Shown here: in pieces, positions 62,667 through 64,000 of the stretch | Layout of the letters: every line of letters starts with the position of its first letter | Position numbering within the stretch: position 1 is the first letter of the stretch | Assembly: GCF_050611725.1 (NCBI RefSeq) | Contig: NZ_JBODJB010000001.1 | Location: 1 to 64,000, forward strand | Direction: 5' to 3' | Source: Ferruginibacter sp050611725 | GTDB taxonomy: Bacteria > Bacteroidota > Bacteroidia > Chitinophagales > Chitinophagaceae | DNA length: 64,000 bases | Made by a program: the position numbers and the translations under genes | Notes under the pieces: generated by a model | The model's database searches: none | What the model was told of the DNA's origin: nothing | The model's input: the letters and a program-made list of their open reading frames with translations, nothing else

Positions 62667-63425
62667 ATGAAAGAAAACTCTTTTCTGAAGCCAGCCATCA
62701 TCGGCCTGGCTATTATTTTAACTGCATTTATCCTCGGTAGTGCTTTTAAAAATCGAAATGCTACCGACGATTCAATTTCAGTAACAGGGTTGGGTTCCAA
62801 AGATTTTATTTCAGATGAAATTTCCTGGTCGGGTAGTTTCAACACCAAAGCGATGGAAGCTAAAGATGCATACAATCTTATCAATGACGACAAAGAAAAA
62901 GTAAAAGCATTTTTTATTTCGAAAGGCTTCAAAGAAAATGAATTTTCATTTGGCGGTGTAAACTTCAATCAATCTTACCGTACCATCACCATTGAAACTG
63001 ATGGAAATACTACAAAGACCGAACAGATATTCGACGGTTACACAGCCACGCAAAGTGTAAATTTCATCAGCATAAAAAATCCTGAGTTGATGAAGAAAAT
63101 AGAAAATGTAATAGATCATACAGCAGAATTGATCAACTCGGGTATTCAGTTCAACAGTAATTCGGTTCAATATACTTATTCTGACCTACCAAGTTTGAAA
63201 CACAACCTGATAGAAAAGGCAACACAGGATGCAAAAGAAAGAGCACAAAAGATTGTAAAGACAGGCGAAGGGGATCTGGGTAAATTAAAAGATGCCAGCA
63301 TGGGTGTATTTCAGATCACCGGAAAAGGATCGGTTGAAGAAGACAGCTATGGTGGCAATAATGATACATACAGCAAAGCTAAAACAGCTCGTATTACTGT
63401 TAGGTTAACATATGAATTAGAATAA
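62667..63425 (+). CDS. SIMPL-domain protein (DUF541)
   Basis: The 252-residue membrane-anchored protein has one N-terminal helix (AIIGLAIILTAFILGSAF), then a SIMPL/DUF541 domain: SISVTGLGSKDFISDEISWSG, AKDAYNLINDDKEKVKAFFISKGF, YTATQSVNFIS, SGIQFNSNSVQYTYSDL, LIEKATQDAKERAQKIV. The family forms ring-like oligomers of unclear role. Confidence 0.88.
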   Translation: MKENSFLKPAIIGLAIILTAFILGSAFKNRNATDDSISVTGLGSKDFISDEISWSGSFNTKAMEAKDAYNLINDDKEKVKAFFISKGFKENEFSFGGVNFNQSYRTITIETDGNTTKTEQIFDGYTATQSVNFISIKNPELMKKIENVIDHTAELINSGIQFNSNSVQYTYSDLPSLKHNLIEKATQDAKERAQKIVKTGEGDLGKLKDASMGVFQITGKGSVEEDSYGGNNDTYSKAKTARITVRLTYELE

Positions 63426-63439
63426 AAAATGTAGATAAA

Positions 63440-63469
63440 AAAAGTCCTCAATTTTCATTGAGGACTTTT
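63440..63469. terminator. Bidirectional Rho-independent terminator
   Basis: AAAGTCCTCAAT (63441-63452) pairs with ATTGAGGACTTT (63457-63468), loop TTTC, flanked by A- and T-runs; serves the SIMPL gene and the convergent DsbA-like gene. Confidence 0.9.
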
Positions 63470-63472
63470 CAT

Positions 63473-64000
63473 TTAAGCTCTTTGTTTTACCGGAGCTTTT
63501 TTCTTTACTTTCTTTAATGTACCGTCGATGGCTTTACTCAATTCATCGAAAGTGATCTTACCATTGTATCGTTCGCCATTAATAAAAAATGTAGGAACAT
63601 TTGTAACACCTCTATCTTTTCCTTCTCTGATATCTCCCTGAACCTGCCAGCCATAAGTTGCATTTACCAACTCATCTAAGAAACGTTTGTTGTTAACGCC
63701 TGCTTCTTTACTATGTAATTTTAAACTGGTGGTTCCTAAATTTCTGCGGTTTGCAAATAAAATATTGTGCATTTCCCAGAATTTACCGTCTTGTGCAGTA
63801 GCAACTGCCGCTTCACCCGCCTTTAAAGCACGTTGGTGAATATTAGTTAAAGGAAAATGACGGAAATTAAAACGGATCTTACCTTCATATTCTTCCAACA
63901 ATTGTTTAACTACCTCGTTAGCTTTTGCACATGCTTCACTTTCATATTCACCAAACTCTTCTAATGTTACCAACGCATTTTTGTTTCCTACAAATACATC
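63473..64000 (-). CDS. DsbA-like thioredoxin-fold protein, N-terminus beyond window
   Basis: The reading frame continues through the right edge (DVFVGNKNALVTLEEFGEYESEACAKA reads across any internal start), so the gene is partial. DsbA-family sequence follows: FNFRHFPLTNIHQRALKAGEAAVATAQDGKFWEMHNILFANRRNL and cis-Pro in VTNVPTFFINGERYNG. The active site, usually CPYC, reads SEAC, so the N-terminal Cys is Ser. A similar domain forms the C-terminus of some NhaA antiporter fusions; whether this is such a fusion cannot be seen. A Lys-rich tail closes it. Confidence 0.83.
   Translation of the reverse strand, partial: DVFVGNKNALVTLEEFGEYESEACAKANEVVKQLLEEYEGKIRFNFRHFPLTNIHQRALKAGEAAVATAQDGKFWEMHNILFANRRNLGTTSLKLHSKEAGVNNKRFLDELVNATYGWQVQGDIREGKDRGVTNVPTFFINGERYNGKITFDELSKAIDGTLKKVKKKAPVKQRA

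Noticed and set aside
1..64000. Search by eye for tRNA, rRNA and CRISPR arrays
   Set aside because: No cloverleaf with a T-loop GTTCAANNC signature, rRNA core sequence or repeat-spacer array was seen, though a small tRNA could be missed without a tool.

Overview
The window looks like a chromosomal segment of a low-GC member of the Bacteroidota, most likely Chitinophagaceae or a close relative. Supporting signs are a type IX secretion C-terminal sorting domain, many Bacteroidota-restricted families (DUF3810, DUF4954, Dma-like anti-sigma barrel, DUF3570), a sphingolipid-type serine palmitoyltransferase, KdsA for LPS, several promoters with a TAnnTTTG -7 box, and starts without Shine-Dalgarno sites. 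No rRNA, tRNA, CRISPR array or transposase was seen.

Layout. 1-7450 (-): one giant secreted repeat protein with 11 InlB-type repeats, cut by the left edge. 8098-12935 (+): two tandem TMTC-like GT-C/TPR membrane proteins and a Dpm1-like GT2, a candidate protein glycosylation module. 13098-17908: secreted PHP phosphoesterase, PafA-type alkaline phosphatase (-), serine palmitoyltransferase. 18138-21602 (-): a small secreted protein, then an operon thioredoxin - ApbE - DUF4266 - DUF3570. 21692-24840: DUF4382 lipoprotein divergent from an ECF sigma factor and its Dma-like dual-membrane anti-sigma/barrel. 24976-31613: SDR, APC permease, PPTase, dcd, DUF3810, then yceD-rpmF-plsX. 31674-48519: core metabolism and envelope genes (kdsA, two AraC-type regulators, PspC, aconitase, DoxX, C1 peptidase, Gfo/Idh, YceI, DUF421, SET, mgtE, glmS, barrel proteins). 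48992-55760: an accessory island. 56076-64000: DUF4954, PPIase, YdeI-like, the agmatine-to-putrescine pair aguB-aguA, a transglutaminase-like pseudoenzyme, a SIMPL protein and the end of a DsbA-like gene.

The most unusual part is 48992-55760. Four consecutive same-strand cassettes (LRR protein; secreted unknown; TPR lipoprotein; TonB receptor-pnuC-nadR) are each followed by a 130-200 bp element whose ends are imperfect inverted repeats. The elements end in GTT-starting core-like heptamers, and in three of the four the ORF stop codon lies inside the left core-like box. This is the organisation of integron gene cassettes with attC sites, but no integrase lies in the window and the cores deviate from the canonical consensus. 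It is either an integrase-less attC cluster or a distinct cassette-mobilising system. The last cassette carries a complete nicotinamide riboside uptake and salvage operon.

Other recurring structure: a palindromic intergenic repeat family (14811, 28511, 41749), a second palindrome whose right arm is translated as the N-terminus of aguA (60315-60428), and a GC-rich element at 55881 resembling a widespread Bacteroidota structured repeat. Family assignments come from recognising protein motifs by eye; no database search was run.
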